64,000 nucleotides of DNA from Bacteroidota bacterium (GTDB lineage: Bacteria > Bacteroidota > Bacteroidia > Flavobacteriales_D > Crocinitomicaceae): contig JACPUU010000017.1 of assembly GCA_016192075.1 (NCBI GenBank), positions 1 to 64,000 of the forward strand, written 5' to 3'. The notes beneath the pieces are model-generated. The model was not told where the DNA came from. It ran no database searches and worked only from the letters and a program-made list of their open reading frames with translations. The first letter of the stretch is position 1; each line of letters opens with the position of its first letter. Shown piece by piece: positions 28,584 through 38,113 of the stretch. Both the position numbers and the translations under genes were made by a program.

Positions 28584-29882
28584 TTATTTAACTTTAACTC
28601 GTTTTTTTCCTGATAGCAACTGTTGCATCAATCCTTCTTTTTGTTTCCTCAATTTCTCAAGGCCTGAATTAAGACCAATGATTTCATCATCACACATCGA
28701 TAGTAGTCTGACGATCTTGTCCTGCTCATTTATGTTCTTTGTAAACGAAATCTCGAACTTTTCGAATTCTTCTCTTGACAAATATGCTATTGTAGTCCCT
28801 GAAGAAATTTTATTCAAGTTTTTTGAATTAAACGACATCTGATAATAAATAAACTCGTCTTTTACATTTTTCATGGGGACTAACCCTATGAATGTCTGAT
28901 TCGTAACCAATTCGGTTTTTGTAATCGCACAAACTCCGAGATAAGCACTACAAGAAACTAACACGGTTCCAATAGGATATACTTTCAAGTTCATTTCTTT
29001 CACAGTTCCTTTCGATACACCTTGTCTTGTTTTCGACTCATATAAATATTTCCCATTGAAATCTTCAATTCGGCACCATGGTATATTGCCTGATAAATCA
29101 ACAGGTTTGTCCCGCATTGGAACAATAAATTCCGACACAATATCTCTCAATGGTAATTTGATCCACTTCTCCTTCTTAAACTCCTTAAACCTTACTTCAC
29201 CAGTAAGTAATTTTTGCATGAGGCCCTTTTTCAGTTTTTCTTTGGCATCAATTAGTTTTTGGGTTTGTGCAATGGCCTTATCCCAGGTTTGAAGAATGGT
29301 GGCTATTTTGCGTTGTTCGGGGAGAGGGGGGAGAATAATATTTATATCCATTAGAACATCACGAGTTATTCCGCTTATTGATGTTCCCTGATTCAATTGT
29401 GACAATCTATTCTTATTATAATCCAAAAATCTGAATAGGAAATCGGAAGTAATGTACCTATCATTTACTTCAACTCCGGTTATATCCTGGCTAATGGCAA
29501 CATCAAATGGGGCAATAGTCATTTTACCTACTCCGGTTCGCGTAACAATTAATAGGGAGCCTTGAGGGATTAGATTAGTAGAACTGTTTTTCAAAGCATC
29601 TTTGCTAATATAACGTCTAATAGAGCTTATTTTTTGATCTCCAAAATCTGCTCCGGTAATCCAAGGAATTTTACCGTTCCAGAAATTAGTGTTCTTTGTG
29701 GAAGGGGTACCTCCGTTTGTAAACTTTACACAAATGTTTCCAAGTCGCGTAACTAACCAATCAGCAGGAATCATCCCAATGCCAGTCTGAATATATTTTT
29801 CTTCTTTTTTACTCATTTCAATTGAAAAACTTCGTTCATTTGAACCATTTTCCGGCTTCAGAAAAATGGTTTTCCTCATCAT
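28584..29882 (-). CDS. hsdS: Type I restriction enzyme, specificity subunit (HsdS)
   Basis: The DNA-recognition subunit that guides methylation and restriction. The 432-aa protein has two target-recognition domains. The first contains VKFTNGGTPSTKNTNFWNG and IPWITGADF; the second starts near KLPLRDIVSEFIVP. Each is followed by a conserved helix (PLPEQRKIATILQTWDKAI, then INEQDKIVRLLSMCDDEI), the coiled-coil spacers that bind HsdM. Its ATG overlaps the rhuM stop by 4 bases (ATGA). The N-terminal 25 residues before MSKKEEKY are atypical, so a later start at MSKKEEKYIQTGIG is possible. The target sequence cannot be read from the protein. Confidence 0.93.
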   Translation of the reverse strand: MMRKTIFLKPENGSNERSFSIEMSKKEEKYIQTGIGMIPADWLVTRLGNICVKFTNGGTPSTKNTNFWNGKIPWITGADFGDQKISSIRRYISKDALKNSSTNLIPQGSLLIVTRTGVGKMTIAPFDVAISQDITGVEVNDRYITSDFLFRFLDYNKNRLSQLNQGTSISGITRDVLMDINIILPPLPEQRKIATILQTWDKAIAQTQKLIDAKEKLKKGLMQKLLTGEVRFKEFKKEKWIKLPLRDIVSEFIVPMRDKPVDLSGNIPWCRIEDFNGKYLYESKTRQGVSKGTVKEMNLKVYPIGTVLVSCSAYLGVCAITKTELVTNQTFIGLVPMKNVKDEFIYYQMSFNSKNLNKISSGTTIAYLSREEFEKFEISFTKNINEQDKIVRLLSMCDDEIIGLNSGLEKLRKQKEGLMQQLLSGKKRVKVK

Positions 29883-30898
29883 TTTTTCTTTCTGCCAGCA
29901 GGGCGGGCAGGTTTTGGTTTTGGTAATTTTTTACTTTCCTTTTCCAGGTGTTCGATAAAATGTTTTTCAGCTTCGCTAATGTCGCTTTTTGTCAAGGCCT
30001 TGAATTTTTCGTATTCGGCATGTGCTTTATCCAAAGCGCGTTGATGACTAATTGTCCCGGCATTATCAAGTATTTCATTACCGGTCATCTTCAGAAAATC
30101 ATCCAAACGTGCAATCCAATCTTTCATGTACATCGGCTTGCGGTTTAGTGCTTGTAATTCTGCCAACTCCAGATAGGCAGTCACCATTCGGTTAAGCATA
30201 TTCAACTCCGGCTCGGTCAGGTAATTTTTGGCAACTTCCGTTTCCTGCCTTGTTGGTTTTATACCTTTAAAACTGGTAAGGCCTAAATTGGGTTTTGAAG
30301 CGTCAATGCGCTTATAAATAATTTCAGCTGCCGTATTGCCATGTGCTGCCCAGTGCATTTTATTTTGCACAGTTTGAAAAAACAATATAGATACTTCATG
30401 TTTTGGATCGTAATCAATACTGGTAGAATATATATCCAGCACCTTACGCCAAAATACTTTTTCACTGCTTCGTATATCGCGAATACGGGCAAGTAATTCG
30501 TCAAAATAATTACCCCCTCCGGCCTGTTTCAGCAGTTCATCGTTCATGGTAAACCCCTTTACCAGGTATTCTTTGAGGCGCGTTGTTGCCCATTGGCGGA
30601 ACCTGGTACCCTGCTGACTTTTAACCCTGTAACCCACGGATATGATCACATCCAGATTGTAGAAATTGGTGGGTTTGGTAGAAAAATCGGAATTTCCGAT
30701 TTTTCTCATAGACGACTGTACATCAATCTCTTGCTCGGCATAAATGTTCAAAATATGCTCATTTATGGTGGAGCGGGACTTTTGATATAATGCCGCAATT
30801 TGTTCAATGGTTAACCAAACCGTTTCATCTTCCAAACGGGTTTCAATCTTGATTTTCCCGTCTTCGGTTTGGTACATCAATATATTACTTTCAGCCAT
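29879..30898 (-). CDS. rhuM: RhuM-family protein
   Basis: A 339-aa protein of the RhuM family, named after a gene on Salmonella pathogenicity island 3. The N-terminal domain has VWLTIEQIAALYQKSRSTINEHI, a winged-helix-like segment, and NLDVIISVGYRVKSQQGTRFRQWAT, the family signature. The C-terminal half is helical, with EHLEKESKKLPKPKPARPAGRKKK as a basic tail. RhuM genes recur inside type I restriction operons, where they have no established biochemical role; regulation or DNA binding is suspected. It lies 9 bases after hsdM and overlaps hsdS by 4 bases. Confidence 0.88.
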   Translation of the reverse strand: MAESNILMYQTEDGKIKIETRLEDETVWLTIEQIAALYQKSRSTINEHILNIYAEQEIDVQSSMRKIGNSDFSTKPTNFYNLDVIISVGYRVKSQQGTRFRQWATTRLKEYLVKGFTMNDELLKQAGGGNYFDELLARIRDIRSSEKVFWRKVLDIYSTSIDYDPKHEVSILFFQTVQNKMHWAAHGNTAAEIIYKRIDASKPNLGLTSFKGIKPTRQETEVAKNYLTEPELNMLNRMVTAYLELAELQALNRKPMYMKDWIARLDDFLKMTGNEILDNAGTISHQRALDKAHAEYEKFKALTKSDISEAEKHFIEHLEKESKKLPKPKPARPAGRKKK

Positions 30899-30907
30899 GG
30901 GGTAATT

Positions 30908-32428
30908 TTAAAATCCTAATTCATTTAAATACTGATCCATTTCTTTGCGCACTACGGCAAGCTGTTTTTCAAGCCCTACAATCTCTTTTCGAACGGCTTT
31001 GATATCAACGGCCTCTTCGGCTTCAAATGTGTCCACATAACGCGGAATATTCAGATTAAAATCGTTTTTTTCGATTTCCTCCATAGTGGCGCGGTGCGCG
31101 TATTTTTCAATGTCCTTGAATTTTTTAAATGCATCCACAATTTTTTTGATGTGTGGATCGCGCAATTTGTTTTGTCGTTTACCGCTTTCGTATTCTTTGC
31201 TGGCATCAATGAATAGTACATCCTTCGTCTTTTTCCCTTTATTAAAAATAAGAATGGCAGCCGGAATACTGGTTCCAAAAAAGAGATTTGCAGGTAAACC
31301 AATTACAGCCTCCAGTAAGTTTTCACGAATTAATTTTTCGCGTATGGCTTGCTCGGTACTTCCCCTGAAGAGCACTCCATTCGGAACAATAACACCAACC
31401 TTACCCGTTTTTTCAGAAGCAGTTTCAATCATGTGAAGAATAAATGCATAATCACCTTTTGTTTTTGGAGGGATACCGCGCAGAAATCGTTTGTATGGAT
31501 CACTTGCTGCATGTTCATGTCCCCACTTGTCCAATGAAAACGGTGGATTTGCAGCAACAATGTCAAAACGCATAAGGTGATCCCCTTCAATAAGTCGCGG
31601 GCTGTTGATGGTATCGTCCCATTCAATATGTGCAGCATCCATTTCATGCAAGAACATGTTCATTTTTGCCAATGCCCAGGTTCCGCCATTGCTCTCTTGT
31701 CCGTATAAGGAACAGTCGCGGATATGTGTATTGGGTTTGAACGGCACTTGTTCTGCAACTGTAATGAGCAAAGAACCCGAACCACATGCCGGGTCACAAA
31801 TACGATCTCCAGCTTTAGGGGCAAGAAGTTTGGCCAATAGAACCGACACTTCGTGTGGCGTGTAAAACTCACCTCCTTTTTTACCTGCATCAGAAGCAAA
31901 TTTTTCAATCAGATACATGTAAGCACTTCCGATAATATCTTCGCTACCGATGACGGATGGACGAAAATTCAACTCCGGTTTATTGAAATCATCAATCAGA
32001 TTTTTTAACCTGCGGTTACGATCCTTTGTATTCCCGAGTTTTTCGGAATTGAAATCGATATCACGAAAAACACCGGCCAGTTTGGACTTGTTTTCGTCTT
32101 CAATCTTTTCCATGATTTTATTGATGCGACCACCGATATCGGAATCGTTTTTATGCTCAACTATTGTTTCAAAGGTGCAATCATCAGACAGCACAAATCG
32201 CTCACGACTCATTTTTCTTTTAATCAACGCTTCATCCTTCCCATGGATTTTTTTGTATTGATCATACTTATCGTTCCACACATCACTCAGGTATTTCAGG
32301 AACAAAAAATTCAACAGGTAATTTTTGTAGTCAGAGGAATCTAGGGCTCCCCGAAAGCTATCGCAAGCACCCCATAATGTTGCGTTGATTTGTTCCTGTG
32401 ATGGTTTGGTATGTTTAGTGTCTGCCAT
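30908..32428 (-). CDS. hsdM: Type I restriction enzyme, methyltransferase subunit (HsdM)
   Basis: The N6-adenine methyltransferase subunit. The 506-aa product has the HsdM N-terminal helical domain (LWGACDSFRGALDSSDYKNYLL), the family motif GGEFYTPHEV, SAM-binding motif I CDPACGSGSLLI (211-222) and the catalytic motif IV NPPF (294-297, ANPPFSLDKWG). The length is normal and all key residues are present, so methylation should be functional. Upstream, the 67-aa gene is only 3 bases away; downstream, rhuM begins 9 bases later. It probably modifies the island's own recognition site with both HsdS and, possibly, the half-specificity protein. Confidence 0.96.
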   Translation of the reverse strand: MADTKHTKPSQEQINATLWGACDSFRGALDSSDYKNYLLNFLFLKYLSDVWNDKYDQYKKIHGKDEALIKRKMSRERFVLSDDCTFETIVEHKNDSDIGGRINKIMEKIEDENKSKLAGVFRDIDFNSEKLGNTKDRNRRLKNLIDDFNKPELNFRPSVIGSEDIIGSAYMYLIEKFASDAGKKGGEFYTPHEVSVLLAKLLAPKAGDRICDPACGSGSLLITVAEQVPFKPNTHIRDCSLYGQESNGGTWALAKMNMFLHEMDAAHIEWDDTINSPRLIEGDHLMRFDIVAANPPFSLDKWGHEHAASDPYKRFLRGIPPKTKGDYAFILHMIETASEKTGKVGVIVPNGVLFRGSTEQAIREKLIRENLLEAVIGLPANLFFGTSIPAAILIFNKGKKTKDVLFIDASKEYESGKRQNKLRDPHIKKIVDAFKKFKDIEKYAHRATMEEIEKNDFNLNIPRYVDTFEAEEAVDIKAVRKEIVGLEKQLAVVRKEMDQYLNELGF

Positions 32429-32431
32429 AAA

Positions 32432-32635
32432 TTATTTTTTAACTAATGATTGGTTCCAGTTGCTTCTCCAATTGCCTACTTCAGTTAGTATTGCTGCTAA
32501 AAGTTGAGCTGAATTATCTGCACATCGTGCATTATAGTAGTTAATGAACATTTCCATATTTTCCTTCGCATTTAATCCAGTATCCTTTTTGAACTGTTCC
32601 ATGTATGCGTTAAAGTTGTTTTGTATTTTATACAT
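32432..32635 (-). CDS. Small hypothetical protein (67 aa) between half-S and hsdM
   Basis: A 67-aa, probably helical protein (YKIQNNFNAYMEQFKKD, then ENMEMFINYYNARCADN, ending NWNQSLVKK) with no signal peptide. I do not recognise it. Spacing of 5 bases from the upstream gene and 3 bases from hsdM supports real translation. Small accessory proteins in restriction operons can be controllers, anti-restriction or chaperone-like factors; the sequence does not distinguish these. Confidence 0.6.
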   Translation of the reverse strand: MYKIQNNFNAYMEQFKKDTGLNAKENMEMFINYYNARCADNSAQLLAAILTEVGNWRSNWNQSLVKK

Positions 32636-32640
32636 AAGTT

Positions 32641-33582
32641 TTAGTTTGCTTTTTTATAAATCGTATTACCAGAATTATCAATGAGAGTTATACTTTCAAT
32701 TTCATCATGTTGAACTGCATTTAGAATTTCATTTTCTTTTTGTTGCTGTGAAAGTTCCACACCATTCCAATCCCTGAGTCTCGACATTTCGATAAATAGC
32801 CATTTGTCCGCAACAGGAAATTGCACACTTGATCCATCCGGTTTTTCAATTTTCTTAGGAGCAGTTAACAGGTTGTTGAATGTGCATACTACCTCAGATA
32901 ATTTTTTGTCATGGCCTTTCACTGATACCGGATGTTTAAACTTCACCATAGCTCGGTAATAATTACTTTGCATCATTATATCATACCAGTCATTCAAATC
33001 ATTGGGATTAAAGACGAGCTGATGTGTGTTAACCTGATCAATCATTGCGCTATAAAATTTATTTTTCCTTTCAATCATTTGCATTGTTATTTGTTTTTCC
33101 CTTTCCCATAGTCCCATAATTGCTATTACTCTTTGCTGGTGCATTACATCCGGAACATTTAGTTCCAGGTTATCTACCTCAGACTTATTCAGATTAAGAA
33201 CGGCTGTACCTTCCTTTTTCTTTTCAAGTTGCTGGCTACCACTACCATGATTTAAAAACAGCGCAAGCCATGGTGCAAGAACACTTTTTGTAGTAACGCG
33301 AATAATTAAGAAAACAGAAACGGCTGCTGCTGTGACATCCTCATTAAATATGTAGGCAAATGTTTTTCCACCTTTTGCCATCAAAAGGATGTCGCCCTTT
33401 TGTAAAACCTGATGTGATGGAAGAAGAGCCGTTTTTATTTTGTGACACGTTGAAAAATCAATTCCCTTTTCAGGATGAACGTTCATATATTGAATTAATA
33501 AACACTCACCAGATGGATCATTTTCCACACGCCCCCTTACCGTTAGTCCCGTAAAAATATCAGCACAATCTTTCAAAAACAT
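32641..33582 (-). CDS. Half-size HsdS-like specificity protein with extra C-terminal region
   Basis: A 313-aa protein. Residues 1-190 look like one target-recognition domain plus one coiled coil of HsdS: LLIQYMNVHPEKG, QVLQKGDILLMAKG, LNLNKSEVDNLELNVPD, then QQRVIAIMGLWEREKQI followed by a helix. A normal HsdS has two such halves. Residues about 195-313 are different (DWYDIMMQSNYYRAMVKFKHP, then a DKWLFIEMSRLRDWNG segment and a terminal ITLIDNSGNTIYKKAN) and are not part of any HsdS I recognise. It is the first gene of the operon. It may dimerise to act as an alternative specificity subunit or act as a regulator; this is inference. Confidence 0.7.
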   Translation of the reverse strand: MFLKDCADIFTGLTVRGRVENDPSGECLLIQYMNVHPEKGIDFSTCHKIKTALLPSHQVLQKGDILLMAKGGKTFAYIFNEDVTAAAVSVFLIIRVTTKSVLAPWLALFLNHGSGSQQLEKKKEGTAVLNLNKSEVDNLELNVPDVMHQQRVIAIMGLWEREKQITMQMIERKNKFYSAMIDQVNTHQLVFNPNDLNDWYDIMMQSNYYRAMVKFKHPVSVKGHDKKLSEVVCTFNNLLTAPKKIEKPDGSSVQFPVADKWLFIEMSRLRDWNGVELSQQQKENEILNAVQHDEIESITLIDNSGNTIYKKAN

Positions 33583-33919
33583 AATCAGAGTTTGTTTACA
33601 GAGGTTTAGACGTGAAGGTAGATGAAAAGTTGCGTGATTTCATGCAGAATTTTTTTACAGACCGCCATAAATAAATTTATATATCTGTATTACAATACTT
33701 TAACGTTTTAAAATAATTCAAATATTTTTTAGAGGCCAAAATTTGGTTGAGATGATTAGAGATTTGGAAAAAGACTTACTTTACAGTTTAATTAATTGTA
33801 TTTCAATTATTTGATTCGAAATCCGTGATTATCTTGCGGTTTCGCACTAGTTTTCCTTCATTAAAAGTAGGCAGGCCATTTTTTCACCAAAAAACGACCA
33901 ACCGTTTCATCAAACATTC

Positions 33920-33942
33920 GGCAATATACAGGTGCTATTGCC
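33920..33942. promoter_or_regulatory. Inverted repeat, possible operator
   Basis: GGCAATA and TATTGCC form a perfect 7-bp inverted repeat separated by 9 bases, giving a centre spacing suited to a dimeric DNA-binding protein. It sits 25 bases left of the phased array. Confidence 0.4.
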
Positions 33943-33967
33943 AAATATTTGCGTTCAGCCCATAACC

Positions 33968-34049
33968 ATCACATCCCAATCACATCAAATTGCATTAGCA
34001 TCGCATCAAATCACATTGCAATCACATACCTATCGCATCGCTATCACAT
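33968..34049. repeat. Eight heptamers (ATCRCAT type) phased at 10-11 bp
   Basis: Copies start at 33968, 33979, 33989, 34000, 34010, 34021, 34032 and 34043. Five are ATCACAT, two ATCGCAT and one ATTGCAT. Steps are 11, 10, 11, 10, 11, 11 and 11 bases, mean 10.7, close to one DNA turn, so all copies face the same side of the helix. This resembles an iteron or cooperative-binding array. Confidence 0.75.
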
Positions 34050-34344
34050 TCATATAAACCGACATTTCGCGACAATAATCTGCAAGAACAGGCAATAAAA
34101 ATCAGCCCAAAGCAAGAACTGGAAAGCTCATTTTGACCCCGCGGTAATTTCGGTCATTACCAAGGAAAAAATGCAAAATAGCCCCGTTTCCGGCCTTATT
34201 GGGACGTGTATGTAGTATTCCTTTTACACGTGCAAGTTTATTCGGGTATTTATCTGCTAAAATCGGCCTAAATACGCCAATTTTCATTGGTAAACCGGAG
34301 GCCGTTGCACAGGAATTGATGAACTTAAAGAAAAGCGTTTTACT

Positions 34345-36001
<1,657 letters not shown>

Positions 36002-36008
36002 TCTTTTT

Positions 36009-36100
36009 ACCCAACGTAGCTTTGGCGAAGTTGGGTGTTTTTCCTAACCATACCTTGGCGAATTGGGTATTTTAACCCAAATTTGCTTCGGTGAAGTCGG
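36009..36100. repeat. Cluster of REP-like palindromic repeats upstream of tRNA-Ala
   Basis: Three related units built on CTTTGGCGAAGTTGGGT, CTTGGCGAATTGGGT and GCTTCGGTGAAGTCGGT occur within about 90 bases. The first forms a hairpin ACCCAAC...GTTGGGT (36009-36036), and the middle region adds TTGGGT...ACCCAA. They lie between the tRNA and its likely promoter, so they would be in the tRNA precursor transcript. Confidence 0.6.
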
Positions 36101-36137
36101 TTTCTGATGGTCGTCTGGCTTAGACGATTTCAGGGTG

Positions 36138-36145
36138 CAAAGTTA
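36138..36145 (-). promoter_or_regulatory. Probable -7 element for tRNA-Ala
   Basis: Read leftward, TAACTTTG matches TAnnTTTG. It lies 136 bases before the tRNA 5' end with no gene in between, which would place the palindromic repeats in a long 5' leader. Confidence 0.4.
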
Positions 36146-36217
36146 TACTTTTTGAGAGAAACTGGTTTGTCCCAATGCTATTTTTTGTTCAAAAAAGGTA
36201 AAAGGCTCTTTAGGCAC

Positions 36218-36586
36218 TCACTTCCCCTTCTTCTTTTTAACCGGCTTTGGATTCGCCAGTTTGGAAAGATCCTGCTGCATTTTAGCAACATTTTTAGCCA
36301 GTTCGTTGACCATTTTGGTTAACACCTCTACATCTTCTTTGGCAGCAAAACCATATTGCGGGGCTTGTTCAGATGCCAGGTTCAGTTTGGTTTGGTAACA
36401 GGCAAAAAAATCATACTTCAGTACGGTGCTGATTTTTTGAAGCTGGTCGGTGGCAATGGATTCTTTTTCAAAAATTTTGTAAACACCGGCACGCGTCAGG
36501 TTAATGCGTCGCGCCAGTTCAACAGCCGTCATGGGTGAACCATCCAGAACCTCTTTAATCTTTTTGCCTATGTGAACCTTTGACAT
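36218..36586 (-). CDS. XRE-type helix-turn-helix regulator with coiled-coil tail
   Basis: A 122-aa DNA-binding protein. Residues 1-65 form an HTH fold (IGKKIKEVLDGSPMTAVELARRINLTRAGVYKIFEKESIATDQLQKI). Residues 80-110 are a heptad-rich helix (VEVLTKMVNELAKNVAKMQQDL), probably for oligomerisation, and the C-terminus is a Lys-rich tail (PKPVKKKKGK). It is transcribed leftward toward the tRNA-Ala and stands alone. Its position just outside the island leaves open whether it regulates the island, the adjacent SPOR gene, or an unrelated target. Confidence 0.82.
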   Translation of the reverse strand: MSKVHIGKKIKEVLDGSPMTAVELARRINLTRAGVYKIFEKESIATDQLQKISTVLKYDFFACYQTKLNLASEQAPQYGFAAKEDVEVLTKMVNELAKNVAKMQQDLSKLANPKPVKKKKGK

Positions 36587-36783
36587 AATTGCAAAATTCA
36601 GGCTTTTTAAGTCCCGGCGCCTGAACTCGTGAATACCATTGGTTTACAAAATGTATCGTATATGGATACATATCTGGTTCTTTCTATCCGTTATGCACAA
36701 ACCTGTTTTTCTGCTTTATCGCATCTGAATGGTTTTACCCGAAACATCACGCTCCCTTTTACCGTATGATAGGGTAAAATGCC

Positions 36784-36791
36784 TATCTTTG
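36784..36791 (+). promoter_or_regulatory. -7 promoter element of the SPOR gene
   Basis: TATCTTTG matches TAnnTTTG exactly, 11 bases before the ATG at 36803. This makes the upstream ATG at 36779, which precedes the element, an unlikely start and predicts a leader of only a few bases. Confidence 0.6.
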
Positions 36792-36802
36792 TAGCCCCAC
36801 CT

Positions 36803-37996
36803 ATGCAACTGGAACACCACATAGCCAACCTGCTGAAACATCACAACTGCGTGATTGTTCCGGAATTTGGCGGATTCATAGCCAATTATGAATCAGCATG
36901 GATTAACCGTTCACGGGCTGTCATTTATCCGCCGTACAAACAAATTCTGTTTAACGGCAGCCTGACACAGAATGATGGTTTACTGGCCAATGAACTGGTA
37001 TTGAAAAGCGCTGTTTCATACACAGCGGCATTAGACCGCATTGCTGCCCAGGTAAAAGAGTGGCGCAAACAGCTCGATGAAGGACAGCGTATTGAACTGG
37101 ACGAAATTGGTTTCTTGTTTTTACAAAATAACCAGGTTATTTTTGAGCAGAACCGCGAGGTGAATTTACTGCTGCAGGCATACGGCCTGAAACAGGTGGC
37201 GTTCATTAATTTTGCTGCAAAATCAAATATGCAGGCTGTTAAAGCAGAACGTATCCCAACCGTGACAACGGTGACGGAAAAAACAGCTGAAAAAGAAATT
37301 GTTCAGACACCTGAAGTGGTTGTTGCCGATACCCCTGAAAAGGAGAAAGAAACACCGGTTATTGCGCTGAATACGGCTGAAGAAATTGAAACGCTTACTG
37401 CTGAATCAGGTGACCCGAAAGTGATTCCGATCTACCGTGAAAAAAAGCCGCGTAATTACAAATACGCACTGGCCGCTGCAGCCGTTCTTCCAATTATGTT
37501 TTACGCATACTGGATTCCGATGAAAACAGATTTTCTGAACACCGGTAAAATTCAGATGAGTGACTTTAACCCATTCCGTCAGCAGGCAACAGATGTGTAT
37601 GAGAAACGGCAACCGGTTTTCAACATGGACCTTACCAATGACTGGGAATCGTGGGAACAACTGACGGCTGCATTGCCCGATCATGTGGCCGTTTATAACC
37701 TGGAGCTGACCGATGAAATTTACATTCCTGTTCGTTTGAAAGAAGATACCGAAAACACCGGCGCATTTAATCAGGCCGGTTCGTTTCACCTGATTGCAGG
37801 TTGTTTTTCAGTTGAATCCAATGCCAATAACTTTGTAAAACAGCTGACTGAAAAAGGATACGCAGCCGGAATTGTGGATCACAAAAACGGACTTTACCGG
37901 GTCAGTGCCGGTTCGTTTGCTGCTGAAACCGAGGCTGAATCAGCCCTGGATAAATTCAAAAACGAAGGTTTTTCTGGCTGGATTTTGAAACACTGA
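36803..37996 (+). CDS. HU-CCDC81 / SPOR-domain cell-division or envelope protein
   Basis: From ATG 36803 (MQLEHHIANLLKHHNCVIVPEFGG) the product is 397 aa. Residues 1-130 match the tandem HU-CCDC81 domain of Bacteroidota (VPEFGGFIANYES, NDGLLANELVL, DEIGFLFLQNNQVIFE), a putative nucleic-acid or protein-binding fold on the cytoplasmic side. A Glu/Thr-rich linker follows. One membrane helix (YALAAAAVLPIMFYAYWIP) precedes a periplasmic segment and a C-terminal SPOR domain (GSFHLIAGCFSVESNANNFVKQL, LYRVSAGSF) that binds denuded peptidoglycan at division sites. Together these suggest a linker between the nucleoid or cytoplasm and septal wall. Confidence 0.85.
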   Translation: MQLEHHIANLLKHHNCVIVPEFGGFIANYESAWINRSRAVIYPPYKQILFNGSLTQNDGLLANELVLKSAVSYTAALDRIAAQVKEWRKQLDEGQRIELDEIGFLFLQNNQVIFEQNREVNLLLQAYGLKQVAFINFAAKSNMQAVKAERIPTVTTVTEKTAEKEIVQTPEVVVADTPEKEKETPVIALNTAEEIETLTAESGDPKVIPIYREKKPRNYKYALAAAAVLPIMFYAYWIPMKTDFLNTGKIQMSDFNPFRQQATDVYEKRQPVFNMDLTNDWESWEQLTAALPDHVAVYNLELTDEIYIPVRLKEDTENTGAFNQAGSFHLIAGCFSVESNANNFVKQLTEKGYAAGIVDHKNGLYRVSAGSFAAETEAESALDKFKNEGFSGWILKH

Positions 37997-38060
37997 TTTT
38001 CCGTTTGTCTTTCTTTTTGTGCATTTATCCACTGAAATGGTTCAGATAGCCCTATTTTGG

Positions 38061-38091
38061 TTTGGTTATCAGGCATCAATTGCTAATTTTA
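38061..38091 (+). promoter_or_regulatory. Promoter of the C1 peptidase gene
   Basis: TTTG at 38061-38064 and TAATTTTA at 38084-38091 (one mismatch to TAnnTTTG) are 19 bases apart. The start codon is 22 bases downstream. Confidence 0.5.
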
Positions 38092-38113
38092 CAAAAAACC
38101 AATTTGGAGTACC

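Larger units (their letters stand above)
33583..34344. other. 762-bp divergent regulatory region of the island
   Basis: This region lies between the leftward operon and the rightward recombinase. It contains an AT-rich stretch (about 33640-33830), an inverted repeat (33920-33942), the phased heptamer array (33968-34049) and about 290 bases of mixed sequence before the recombinase start. A leftward open frame around 34102-34290 was judged unconvincing. No exact TAnnTTTG element was found close to either first gene. Confidence 0.6.

Noticed and set aside
33968-34049. Phased heptamers as a CRISPR array
   Set aside because: The repeats are 7 bases with 3-4-base spacers and there are no cas genes.
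36779-36802. Upstream ATG of the SPOR gene
   Set aside because: It precedes the TATCTTTG promoter element, so it should not be in the transcript.
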